Origin: an uncultured Collinsella sp.
GTDB taxonomy: Bacteria > Actinomycetota > Coriobacteriia > Coriobacteriales > Coriobacteriaceae
Assembly: GCA_905197385.1 (NCBI GenBank)
Contig: CAJJYO010000045.1
Location: forward strand, 1 to 9,644
DNA: 9,644 nt
Direction: 5' to 3'
Shown here: positions 1 to 5,777 of the stretch, in pieces
How positions within the stretch are numbered: the first letter of the stretch is position 1
Layout of the letters: the number at the start of each line of letters is the position of its first letter
Position numbers and translations under genes: made by a program
The notes under the pieces: model-generated
Databases searched by the model: none
Seen by the model: only the letters and a program-made list of their open reading frames with translations
Told to the model about the DNA's origin: nothing

Positions 1-1013
1 CGTATCACACCAATCGCGACCCTCAGGAGTACTGTGCCGCCGCCGTGAAGGCGCTGCGCGAGTTTGGTTCCTTCGATTCGTTTAAGGTGCACGCCAAGCG
101 CTCCAATACCGATTATGAGCTCACCTCGATTGACATCAATCGTCAGGTGGGCGAGGTGCTGTGCGAGGCCTTCCCCGATAAAAAGGTTCAAATGCACGAC
201 CCCGATGCGATGGTGCACGTACTGGTGGTCCAGGGTAGCGTTTATGTGTACGCGCGCTCCGAGCGCGGCGTGGGCGGTCTGCCGGTGGGTTCTGCCGGCA
301 AGGTCGTGACGCTGCTGTCGTCGGGTATTGATTCTCCGGTGGCAACCTGGATGCTCGCGCGTCGCGGCGCGGTGTGCGTGCCGGTACATTTCTCAGGTCG
401 TCCGCAGACGCCCGACACGAGCGAGTATTTGGTGCAGGACATCATCCGTGCGCTTGAGCCGGGTGTCCAGATCGGCCGCCTGTACGTGGTGCCGTTTGGC
501 GACTGCCAGCGTGAGATTTCGGTCACCTGTCCCAGCAACCTGCGCGTGATCATGTATCGCCGCATTATGTATTCGGTTGCCGAGCGCATTGCACACATCG
601 AGGGCGCCAAGGCCATCGTGACGGGCGAATCGCTTGGACAGGTTGCCTCCCAAACGCTTGAGAATATCATGGCCGTTAACGAGGCCGTGAAGATTCCCGT
701 GTTCCGTCCTCTCATCGGTTCGGACAAGCAGGAGATCATCGCGCGCGCCGAGGAGATTGGTACGTTCGATATCTCGACTGAGGCCGCTCCCGACTGCTGC
801 ACGCTGTTTATGCCGCGTCGTCCCGAGACGCACGCTAAACTCGATGCCGTGCATGAGGCCTGGGAGTTGTTCGATCACGAGGAGATGATCGAGCGCCTAC
901 TCAAGCAGACTGAGTACATCGACTTCGAAAGCAACACGTATAAGGCCCCCAAGACCTTAAAACGCAAACATTCGGAGCTTGCTCCGCGTGAGATTTACCA
1001 AGATCACGAGTAA
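1..1013 (+). CDS. thiI: tRNA 4-thiouridine synthase ThiI, 3' part (5' end outside window)
   Basis: ThiI activates U8 of tRNA with ATP and transfers sulfur to it, giving 4-thiouridine (a near-UV sensor); in many bacteria it also supplies sulfur for the thiamine thiazole. The reading frame is open from base 3 to the TAA at 1011-1013, 336 residues, so about 50-70 N-terminal residues are missing compared with the usual ~390-400. The GTG at 45 lies inside the gene and is not the start. Visible parts: the THUMP domain (FKVHAKRSNTDYE, about 87-125), the PP-loop ATPase motif LLSSGIDSPVA (312-344), the conserved GESLGQVASQT block (about 624-656) and a Cys pair in DCCTLFMP (795-800), matching the B. 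subtilis-type sequence around the catalytic cysteine. The protein stops after the AANH/PP-loop domain, so the C-terminal rhodanese domain of E. coli ThiI is absent; sulfur would come straight from a cysteine desulfurase, often encoded just upstream. The PP-loop has Ser where Gly is commoner (SGGIDSP). Family call is very secure. Confidence 0.95.
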   Translation, partial: YHTNRDPQEYCAAAVKALREFGSFDSFKVHAKRSNTDYELTSIDINRQVGEVLCEAFPDKKVQMHDPDAMVHVLVVQGSVYVYARSERGVGGLPVGSAGKVVTLLSSGIDSPVATWMLARRGAVCVPVHFSGRPQTPDTSEYLVQDIIRALEPGVQIGRLYVVPFGDCQREISVTCPSNLRVIMYRRIMYSVAERIAHIEGAKAIVTGESLGQVASQTLENIMAVNEAVKIPVFRPLIGSDKQEIIARAEEIGTFDISTEAAPDCCTLFMPRRPETHAKLDAVHEAWELFDHEEMIERLLKQTEYIDFESNTYKAPKTLKRKHSELAPREIYQDHE

Positions 1014-1023
1014 ATTTGTGCAT

Positions 1024-1056
1024 AGACCGACGATGCGCCTGCATCGTCGGTCTTTT
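1024..1056 (+). terminator. Rho-independent terminator after thiI
   Basis: A perfect 13-bp stem (1024-1036 with 1041-1053) closes a GCCT tetraloop at 1037-1040 and runs into TTTT (1053-1056). It starts 10 nt after the thiI stop codon. The T tract is short, but the stem is long and GC-rich, so transcription of thiI very likely ends here and comEA is transcribed separately. Confidence 0.92.
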
Positions 1057-1081
1057 GCTATCTGGGCTTTTTGCGGCTAAG

Positions 1082-1117
1082 TGTTCATTTGCTGACGTGT
1101 GCCTGAATAAATGGACA
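1082..1117 (+). other. Possible stem-loop in the thiI-comEA intergenic region
   Basis: TGTTCATTT (1082-1090) can pair with AAATGGACA (1109-1117) over 9 bp, including one G-U pair, around an 18-nt loop. No T tract follows directly, so it is not a standard terminator. It could be a leader structure or chance; the stem is AT-rich and weak. Confidence 0.3.
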
Positions 1118-1157
1118 GATTTGTGCAAGGTTTTGGTCGGTATTTGGTTTGACCGCT

Positions 1158-1169
1158 AAAACCGGTTTT
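1158..1169. promoter_or_regulatory. 12-bp perfect palindrome upstream of comEA (possible operator)
   Basis: AAAACCGGTTTT is a perfect two-fold palindrome with no loop, 57 nt before the comEA start. Its flanks add partial symmetry: CGCT on the left (1154-1157) answers AGCG on the right (1172-1175) after a 2-nt offset. A gapless palindrome fits a protein-binding site better than an RNA hairpin. No convincing -35/-10 pair was found around it, so the link to comEA control is inference. Confidence 0.35.
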
Positions 1170-1213
1170 GGAGCGTGGCTGTTGCAGGGCTTTTTTCCTG
1201 ACACGATGGTGTT

Positions 1214-1219
1214 GGGAGG
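1214..1219 (+). promoter_or_regulatory. Shine-Dalgarno site that fixes the comEA start
   Basis: GGGAGG lies 7 nt before the ATG at 1227, ideal spacing. The frame remains open upstream with a TTG at 1149 and an ATG at 1206, but neither has such a site, so 1227 is preferred. Confidence 0.85.
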
Positions 1220-1226
1220 TTTTGCT

Positions 1227-1940
1227 ATGGCGCAGCGCGAACAACACGAACGGGTCAAAAAGATGGACCGCTGGGCGGACAAGCTGCTCGGTCACAAGGC
1301 AGTGGTGATGGCGATACTGGTCGTCATTGCGATGGCAAGCGGCTTGGCGATGGCGAACCTTGGCGGCGGTACTGGCGGCGTGTCGTTTGAGCGCACTGAT
1401 GGTTCGGGCTCGTTAGTGGAGCCGGGATCCGGCGATGCCTCGAGCGGAAAGACATCCGAAGGCTCTTCGTCTAAGGCGTCTGCCGCGGCAGAGGTTTATG
1501 TCGATGTTGATGGTGCCGTTGTGTCGCCCGGTGTATATCGCGTCAAGGACGGCGCGCGGGTGGCTCAGGCGATAGATGCCGCCGGCGGGCTGGCGCCCGA
1601 GGCAGACGTTACGGGGCTCAATCGGGCATCCAAGGTCGTCGATGGGCAGAAGATTCACGTTCCAACGGTGGGGGAGCAGCAGGCGTCCATTGCGGAAGCC
1701 GGTGTTGATGGTGGGGCTTCCGCATCATTGGGCGTGAGTGGCGCAACGGGCCTAGTCAACATCAATACGGCAAGCGCGGCAGAGCTGCAGACGCTCTCGG
1801 GCATCGGTCCCTCCATGGCACAGTCGATTATCGATGAGCGTACAAAGAACGGTGCTTTTGCCTCGGTTGACGATCTGATGCGTGTGTCGGGAATCGGCGA
1901 GAAGAAGCTTGCCAAAATCAAAGATTGCATCTGCGTATGA
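1227..1940 (+). CDS. comEA: ComEA, membrane-anchored DNA receptor for DNA uptake
   Basis: ComEA binds incoming double-stranded DNA outside the cytoplasmic membrane and hands it to the ComEC channel. The 237-residue protein has a short charged N-terminus, one transmembrane anchor (about 25-44, VVMAILVVIAMASGLAM), a Gly/Ser/Ala-rich linker (about 46-88), an SLBB-type domain (about 89-148: EVYVDVDGAVVSPGVYRV, then AGGLAPEADVTGLN) and two helix-hairpin-helix DNA-binding motifs at the C-terminus (about 176-236: LVNINTASAAELQTLSGIG and FASVDDLMRVSGIGEKK). This is the full Gram-positive-type architecture at normal length. The start at 1227 is set by the GGGAGG site at 1214. The stop overlaps the comEC start (ATGA), so the two are translationally coupled. 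Its last residues, DCICV, carry two cysteines where relatives commonly have none. Other small HhH proteins are excluded by the anchor-SLBB-HhH order and by comEC next door. Confidence 0.95.
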   Translation: MAQREQHERVKKMDRWADKLLGHKAVVMAILVVIAMASGLAMANLGGGTGGVSFERTDGSGSLVEPGSGDASSGKTSEGSSSKASAAAEVYVDVDGAVVSPGVYRVKDGARVAQAIDAAGGLAPEADVTGLNRASKVVDGQKIHVPTVGEQQASIAEAGVDGGASASLGVSGATGLVNINTASAAELQTLSGIGPSMAQSIIDERTKNGAFASVDDLMRVSGIGEKKLAKIKDCICV

Positions 1941-4240
1941 GTGCGACCGAGCGCGAACATGTGATGCCTCCGCGGCCCCTGATGCCGTGGACGATGGCCC
2001 TGTGTGCCGGCATGTGTATGAGCTGCGCCTTGGTGCTCAACGTGGCCGCTGATGCGCTGCTGAGGGAGCAGGCGCCGGCGGTCGGGCTGCTATGGGCCAT
2101 TCCCGTTGCGGCGGCGGTATTCGTTGTGCTGGCTCAATCTTGTGCGCGGCTTGCCCCTTGGAAGCGGTGGCTGTATGCCGCGTCCGTCGGTCTCGTGGCG
2201 GGAGCGGTCGTCTCGGCGTGGTGGGCTGCGGGCGCGCTCAACGCCTCGAAGGCGCTCGACGGTCGAGCGGCAAGCAGCCTCGAGTTTGTCGTGCAGGGTG
2301 ATCCATCCATAAACGACGACGTGTATTCCTATACCTGCGAGGTACGCGCGGACGGTAAGAACTTGGCAACGGTTCGCCTATCGTGCGACCGCGAGCTCAA
2401 GGTCGGGGCGCACGTGCGTGTTATCGGTCGCGTTTCACGTTTTGAGAACGATGCGTATGGACGATTGCGCGTGCTCCGAGGCGAGGTGCGCAAGGTTAAA
2501 GCCGTTCGGATTGTGTCGGTCGATGAGGGCTCTCCGGGGCCGCTGCTTCGGCTGCGAAATTGGCTGCTTGCGTTCATCGCGCCTGCGACCGACCCGGCAC
2601 GTGCGCTCATAGCTGGTGTCGTCTGTGGTCGTTCGGCCGAGCTGCGCGCCCAGCCGGCGGGCGACTGGTTTTCGGTGACGGGAACGGCGCATCTTATCGC
2701 CGTCTCGGGCAGCCATCTGGCTATCGTGGGGTTTGTGATCGAGGGCGTATTGCAAAAGACTCGGTGCTCACGTGGTTTTCAGCGGGTGATATTGGCGATA
2801 ACGCTTGTGGGCTACGCTGCCTTTACGGGCGCGTCTCCCTCGGCCGTGCGCGCGTGCTGCATGGTGTTCGCGACGCTTGTCGTAAACGGAGCGGGTCGTC
2901 GTCGGCACGGCGCATCGGCACTCTTCGTAACCATGTCCATCTTTGTGCTACTGAGGCCGACGGTGCTGTTCGAGATGGGCTTTCAGCTTTCATGTGCCAG
3001 CGTCTTTGCCATCCTGTGCTTTTGCCCGTATGCTACCTACGCTTTGGGTGAGCTGAGCGTGCCGTCGGGCATTGCCAGCATGCTCTCCGTCACACTGTGC
3101 TCGCAGTTGGCGACGCTCCCCATCACCATTCCTGCCTTTGGTACGTTCTCGCTCATTGCTCCGTTGGCAAATGCGGTCATCGGTCCGGTGGTGAGCGTAC
3201 TGCTTGCTGTGTCGATCGTGCTGGTTCCCTTTTCGCTCGTGGCGCCGTTGCGGACTTGGGCGCTCGTTGTGCCCATGATTGCCGCCCGTTGCGCGCTGTT
3301 CTTCGAGCGGCTGTTTGCCGCCGTGCCGGGTGCATCCGTGAGCGTGCCGCCCGATAGCATGTGGATTTACCTAGTGCCGTGTTTGCTGGCGGTTCTGCTT
3401 GTCCGGTGGCCGCGTCCCCGTGCACGTCCTATGGCGGTGGGGCTTGCATGCCTGGTGCTCTTGGCTGCGATTCCGTACGTCTACTGGGATCGATTCGCTC
3501 CGCCTTCGGTGACGGTGCTCGATGTGGGCCAGGCCGATGCGATTCTTATCCGCCAGGGCGGCGCAGTAGCACTCGTCGACTGCGGGCTCGACGAGCGCGT
3601 GGTGGCGGCGTTGGTCCGCAATAACGTGCACCATATCGATGCCGTCTTTGTGACGCATTGGGATGAGGACCACTGGGGTGGTCTGCCTGCCGTGCTCGAA
3701 CAGTTTTCGGTCGGAACGATTGCCGTGGCGGCTGATGCGCTGGAGGATGCTCCTGCCGAGGTGTTGAACCGACCTGGCGTGGAGTATCGGCAGGTGCGCC
3801 GTGGGGATACAGTCGACATCGGCTCATTTTGCGCCCGCGTGATGTGGCCATTCGAGTCCGTGGATGGCGAGGGAAATGAGGACTCGCTTGTCCTGCTGCT
3901 CTCTTATATTCAGGAAGGCAAGGGCCTGCGTATGCTCCTCACCGGCGATGCCGAGCTCGACCAAGAACGGGAATTCGTGCAGGAGGTGGGGGATATCGAT
4001 GTCCTTAAACTTGGGCATCACGGCTCTAAGGTTTCAGTCGATGGTGAGTTGCTGGACGTCCTGAAGCCCGAGCTTTCCCTCGCGAGCGCGGGCGAGGGGA
4101 ATCGATACGGCCATCCGTCCGACGCCTGCATCGATGCCGTTAAGGAAGCGGGCGGCGTGTTCGCGTGCACTATCGAACACGGCGACATTACCGTCACGCC
4201 GACTGCGAATGGCTTTGCGATGCGATGCCAGCGACCGTGA
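1937..4240 (+). CDS. comEC: ComEC/Rec2, DNA-uptake membrane channel with C-terminal metallo-beta-lactamase domain
   Basis: ComEC carries single-stranded DNA across the cytoplasmic membrane during natural transformation. With the ATG at 1937, which overlaps the comEA stop as ATGA, the protein has 767 residues, normal for the full-length Gram-positive form. Order: three N-terminal membrane segments (about 17-39, 47-68, 79-101); a DUF4131/OB-like outer loop (about 115-195) with two cysteines (134, 150); the ComEC competence core (about 205-515) with VTGTAHLIAVSGSHLAIV (about 247-264) and GASPSAVRACCM (about 298-309) plus many hydrophobic helices; then a metallo-beta-lactamase fold (about 524-767) with VLDVGQADAIL, the metal motif THWDEDHWGG (His574, Asp576, Asp578, His579), LLTGD (Asp671), LKLGHHGS (His694-His695) and NRYGHP (His726). 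All expected metal ligands are present, so the putative nuclease domain looks intact. No Shine-Dalgarno precedes 1937, consistent with coupling to comEA. An ATG at 1964 is a weaker alternative start. Confidence 0.95.
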   Translation: MSATEREHVMPPRPLMPWTMALCAGMCMSCALVLNVAADALLREQAPAVGLLWAIPVAAAVFVVLAQSCARLAPWKRWLYAASVGLVAGAVVSAWWAAGALNASKALDGRAASSLEFVVQGDPSINDDVYSYTCEVRADGKNLATVRLSCDRELKVGAHVRVIGRVSRFENDAYGRLRVLRGEVRKVKAVRIVSVDEGSPGPLLRLRNWLLAFIAPATDPARALIAGVVCGRSAELRAQPAGDWFSVTGTAHLIAVSGSHLAIVGFVIEGVLQKTRCSRGFQRVILAITLVGYAAFTGASPSAVRACCMVFATLVVNGAGRRRHGASALFVTMSIFVLLRPTVLFEMGFQLSCASVFAILCFCPYATYALGELSVPSGIASMLSVTLCSQLATLPITIPAFGTFSLIAPLANAVIGPVVSVLLAVSIVLVPFSLVAPLRTWALVVPMIAARCALFFERLFAAVPGASVSVPPDSMWIYLVPCLLAVLLVRWPRPRARPMAVGLACLVLLAAIPYVYWDRFAPPSVTVLDVGQADAILIRQGGAVALVDCGLDERVVAALVRNNVHHIDAVFVTHWDEDHWGGLPAVLEQFSVGTIAVAADALEDAPAEVLNRPGVEYRQVRRGDTVDIGSFCARVMWPFESVDGEGNEDSLVLLLSYIQEGKGLRMLLTGDAELDQEREFVQEVGDIDVLKLGHHGSKVSVDGELLDVLKPELSLASAGEGNRYGHPSDACIDAVKEAGGVFACTIEHGDITVTPTANGFAMRCQRP

Positions 4241-4249
4241 CGACGTCGT
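4240..4249. promoter_or_regulatory. 10-bp palindrome at the comEC end, touching the candidate holA -35 box
   Basis: ACGACGTCGT is a perfect palindrome that begins at the last base of the comEC stop codon and ends on the first base of TTGGCG. Its position would suit an operator, but a 10-bp palindrome can occur by chance in GC-rich DNA. Confidence 0.25.
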
Positions 4250-4278
4250 TGGCGTGTGGTGGGCCCCTGGGCTAGAAT
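4249..4278 (+). promoter_or_regulatory. Candidate sigma-70-type promoter for holA
   Basis: TTGGCG (4249-4254) and TAGAAT (4273-4278) are separated by 18 nt, close to the TTGACA/TATAAT consensus. The expected transcript start is near 4285, giving a leader of about 35 nt before the holA ATG. It fills the 78-nt comEC-holA gap, in which no terminator is visible, so holA may also be reached by read-through from comEC. Confidence 0.55.
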
Positions 4279-4304
4279 GGCACGGAGCGAATACGAAGGC
4301 CTGC

Positions 4305-4314
4305 GGGAGGGGAG
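4305..4314 (+). promoter_or_regulatory. Shine-Dalgarno site that fixes the holA start
   Basis: The purine run GGGAGGGGAG contains two overlapping Shine-Dalgarno matches, 8 and 4 nt before the ATG at 4319. The frame is open upstream to 4256, but no comparable site precedes the earlier start codons. Confidence 0.8.
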
Positions 4315-4318
4315 CGCA

Positions 4319-5281
4319 ATGTCCGAAACCGGTCTGCTGCCGGCATATCTGATCGTTGGTACCGACGGAGTCAAGCGCGATCACGCCGTCTCGCGTATGA
4401 AAGCGCGTCTGGAAAAGTCGGGTATGGTCGAGTTCAACCTCGACGAGCGCGACATGACCAAGGACCCCGATATCGAGTCGATTATCGGATCGCTTAACAC
4501 CTTTCCGATGGGCAGCGAGTTTCGCCTGGTAATCCTTGATGGCTGCTCAAAGCTCGCCAAGGCGGTCTCGGAGCCGCTCGTCGAGTATCTGGCGAGTCCC
4601 AGCCCCACAACGGTTTGCCTCATAATCGCCGATTCGCTTGCCAAGAACACGCGCCTGTACAAGGCAATCGCCAAGATTGACAAGAAGGCCGTGATCGATT
4701 GCTCCGGCACCAAGCGCTGGGAGCTTCCGCGCCGCGTGCAGCAGATGGCGACGCAGCATGGCAAGTCGATCTCGACGGCGGCCGCCGAGGAACTTGTCTC
4801 GCGTTCGGGTGAAAACACTCGCATGCTCGATAACGACTTGGCTAAGCTTGCCCAAATGGTTGAGGCGCCTCAGATTGAGCTTGCCGATGTGGAACGCTGG
4901 ATCGTGCGCACGGCCGAAGTCCAGCCCTGGGACTTTCTCAATGCGGTCTCGGCACGTGACATGCGCCGCTCACTCGAGCTTTTCAATCTACTGCCCTCCA
5001 AGAGCTACGTGTGGACCTACACATTGCTGTGCGGCCGCATTCGCGAGCTTATCGTTGCCAAGGCGCTCGATGCGCGCGGACAGGGTCGTGAGCTGGCCGC
5101 AACGCTCAAGCTCCAGTCCTGGCAGGTCAAGAATCACCTGACCTGGGCACGTCGCTTTTCGATGGCAGAGCTCGTCGCAGCGCTCGAGGGTGCGGTCGAT
5201 GTGGAGCTCGCGCTCAAGGGTTCGGCCGATTCTCGGACCGCGCTTTTGCTCTGGATTACGAACATCTTGAGAAAATCGTGA
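4319..5281 (+). CDS. holA: DNA polymerase III delta subunit (clamp loader)
   Basis: HolA (delta) is the clamp-loader subunit that opens the beta sliding clamp during replication, working with delta' and DnaX in the cytoplasm. The 320 residues fit the usual ~330-340. Family features: N-terminal AYLIVGTDGVKRDHAV (about 9-24), FNLDERDM followed by LNTFPMGSEFRLVIL (typical delta pattern of 'TLPMFSERRLVIV' type), the mid-region ERWIVRTAEVQPWDFLNAV (about 192-210), and the C-terminal collar-domain pattern WQVKNHLTWARRFS, then ELALKGSADSRTALLLWI. As in other delta proteins, no functional Walker A motif is seen; delta is an AAA+-fold subunit without ATPase activity. It sits between comEC and rpsT, the same place it holds in B. 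subtilis. The start is chosen for the GGGAGGGGAG site at 4305. It probably has its own promoter (4249-4278). Confidence 0.93.
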   Translation: MSETGLLPAYLIVGTDGVKRDHAVSRMKARLEKSGMVEFNLDERDMTKDPDIESIIGSLNTFPMGSEFRLVILDGCSKLAKAVSEPLVEYLASPSPTTVCLIIADSLAKNTRLYKAIAKIDKKAVIDCSGTKRWELPRRVQQMATQHGKSISTAAAEELVSRSGENTRMLDNDLAKLAQMVEAPQIELADVERWIVRTAEVQPWDFLNAVSARDMRRSLELFNLLPSKSYVWTYTLLCGRIRELIVAKALDARGQGRELAATLKLQSWQVKNHLTWARRFSMAELVAALEGAVDVELALKGSADSRTALLLWITNILRKS

Positions 5282-5295
5282 TGATACCTGCCTAT

Positions 5296-5339
5296 TTGAC
5301 AAATTCGTTCTATCCCTTTGAGGGGGAGCGTGCTATAAT
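5296..5339 (+). promoter_or_regulatory. Promoter of rpsT: extended -10, with an upstream TTGACA at unusual spacing
   Basis: TGCTATAAT (5331-5339) is a perfect extended -10 element (TGn plus TATAAT). A perfect TTGACA lies at 5296-5301, but 32 nt upstream instead of about 17, too far for normal joint recognition. The hexamer at the proper distance (TATCCC, 5311-5316) is poor. A small inverted repeat, CCCT-TTG-AGGG (5314-5324), sits in the -35 zone. The transcript start is expected near 5345-5347, giving a leader of about 70 nt. Confidence 0.7.
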
Positions 5340-5344
5340 AAGCG

Positions 5345-5392
5345 CTTGCATGACCTCACCGTGTCTCAGAGGTGTCATACATTTTTTGCAAG
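5345..5392 (+). promoter_or_regulatory. Foldable leader of rpsT mRNA (possible autoregulatory structure)
   Basis: The predicted leader can fold on itself. An outer stem pairs CTTGCA (5345-5350) with TGCAAG (5387-5392). An inner stem pairs TGAC (5351-5354) with GTCA (5374-5377), and after a 2-nt bulge CTC (5355-5357) with GAG (5369-5371), around an 11-nt loop. The outer stem uses the predicted 5' end of the transcript and reaches the first of two Shine-Dalgarno-like copies. S20 controls its own translation in E. coli, so a control role here is plausible but unproven. Confidence 0.4.
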
Positions 5393-5409
5393 GAACTCGA
5401 AAGGAACTC
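5391..5409 (+). repeat. Duplicated Shine-Dalgarno-like sequence before rpsT
   Basis: AGGAACTC occurs twice, at 5391-5398 and 5402-5409, 11 nt apart. The second copy, within AAAGGA (5400-5405), is 9 nt before the GTG at 5415 and is the likely ribosome binding site. The first overlaps the base of the possible leader stem. Confidence 0.7.
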
Positions 5410-5414
5410 CAGAA

Positions 5415-5681
5415 GTGGCAAACATCAAGTCTCAGAAGAAGCGTATCCGCACCAATGAGGCAGCTCGCATGCGTAACAAGGCTGTCAAGTCCGAGCTCAA
5501 GACGCTGACCAAGCACGTCCAGTCCGCCGTCGCCGAGGGCGACGCCGAGAAGGCCCAGGCTGCACTCAAGACCGTCACCAAGCGTCTCGACATGGCTGCC
5601 GCCAAGCATGTTATCCACAAGAACCAGGCTTCCAACCGCAAGTCCGGTCTTGCCAAGCTCGTGAACAGCATCAACGCCTAA
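5415..5681 (+). CDS. rpsT: 30S ribosomal protein S20
   Basis: S20 is a small, very basic, all-helical protein that binds 16S rRNA (helix 44 and the 5' domain) early in 30S assembly. The 88-residue product matches the family length (E. coli 87). It begins [18 protein letters not shown], the standard S20 N-terminus, and contains [18 protein letters not shown] near the C-terminus, the most conserved S20 block. The start is GTG at 5415, chosen because it yields the canonical N-terminus and has AAAGGA 9 nt upstream; an ATG at 5346 in the same frame would add 23 residues unlike S20 and lies at the predicted transcript start. The codon use looks more biased (AAG, CTC, GCC) than in comEC, as expected for a highly expressed gene. 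It stands alone between its own promoter and a strong terminator. Confidence 0.97.
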   Translation: MANIKSQKKRIRTNEAARMRNKAVKSELKTLTKHVQSAVAEGDAEKAQAALKTVTKRLDMAAAKHVIHKNQASNRKSGLAKLVNSINA

Positions 5682-5715
5682 GTTGTAAATTTCACATCAC
5701 ACAGATTACGCGCAT

Positions 5716-5752
5716 AAATGGAGCCTGTTTTATGGAACAGGCTCCATTTTTT
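5716..5752 (+). terminator. Rho-independent terminator after rpsT
   Basis: A perfect stem of up to 14 bp (5716-5729 with 5736-5749) closes the hexaloop TTATGG (5730-5735). The 3' side runs into six Ts (5747-5752). The core 11-bp stem is GC-rich in the middle (GGAGCCTG). It starts 35 nt after the rpsT stop. In-frame translation from an ATG inside the stem (5718) would precede lepA but is not real. Confidence 0.95.
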
Positions 5753-5764
5753 GTATCGCTCGGG

Positions 5765-5770
5765 TAAGAT
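5765..5770 (+). promoter_or_regulatory. -10 box of lepA, giving a probably leaderless mRNA
   Basis: TAAGAT lies only 7 nt before the lepA ATG at 5778. Transcription from such a -10 box starts about 6-8 nt downstream, at or beside the A of the ATG. No Shine-Dalgarno sequence is present between the terminator and the ATG. Both facts fit a leaderless transcript, a common arrangement in Actinobacteria. No good -35 is seen; the place for it falls inside the rpsT terminator stem. Confidence 0.55.
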
Positions 5771-5777
5771 AGTCCGC

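Noticed and set aside
1082..1117. Second terminator or riboswitch in front of comEA
   Set aside because: The stem is AT-rich, has a large loop and lacks a T tract, and I recognise no riboswitch core. It is listed only as a possible stem-loop.
1149..1154. TTGACC as a -35 box for comEA
   Set aside because: No -10-like hexamer lies 16-18 nt downstream (AGCGTG and neighbours), so a promoter could not be supported here.
1149..1226. TTG at 1149 or ATG at 1206 as the comEA start
   Set aside because: No Shine-Dalgarno precedes either, and the extra residues resemble no part of ComEA. The ATG at 1227 has GGGAGG at 7 nt.
5346..5414. ATG at 5346 as the start of rpsT
   Set aside because: It lies at the predicted transcription start and would add 23 residues foreign to S20; the GTG at 5415 gives the canonical start and has a ribosome binding site.
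5611..5619. TTATCCACA, a perfect DnaA-box sequence
   Set aside because: It is inside rpsT and encodes part of the conserved S20 block HVIHKNQ. A single copy fixed by coding constraint, without a cluster or an AT-rich unwinding region, is not evidence for an origin.
5718..5777. ATG at 5718 as the start of lepA
   Set aside because: It sits within the rpsT terminator hairpin and would add 20 residues that LepA proteins do not have. The ATG at 5778 gives the standard N-terminus.
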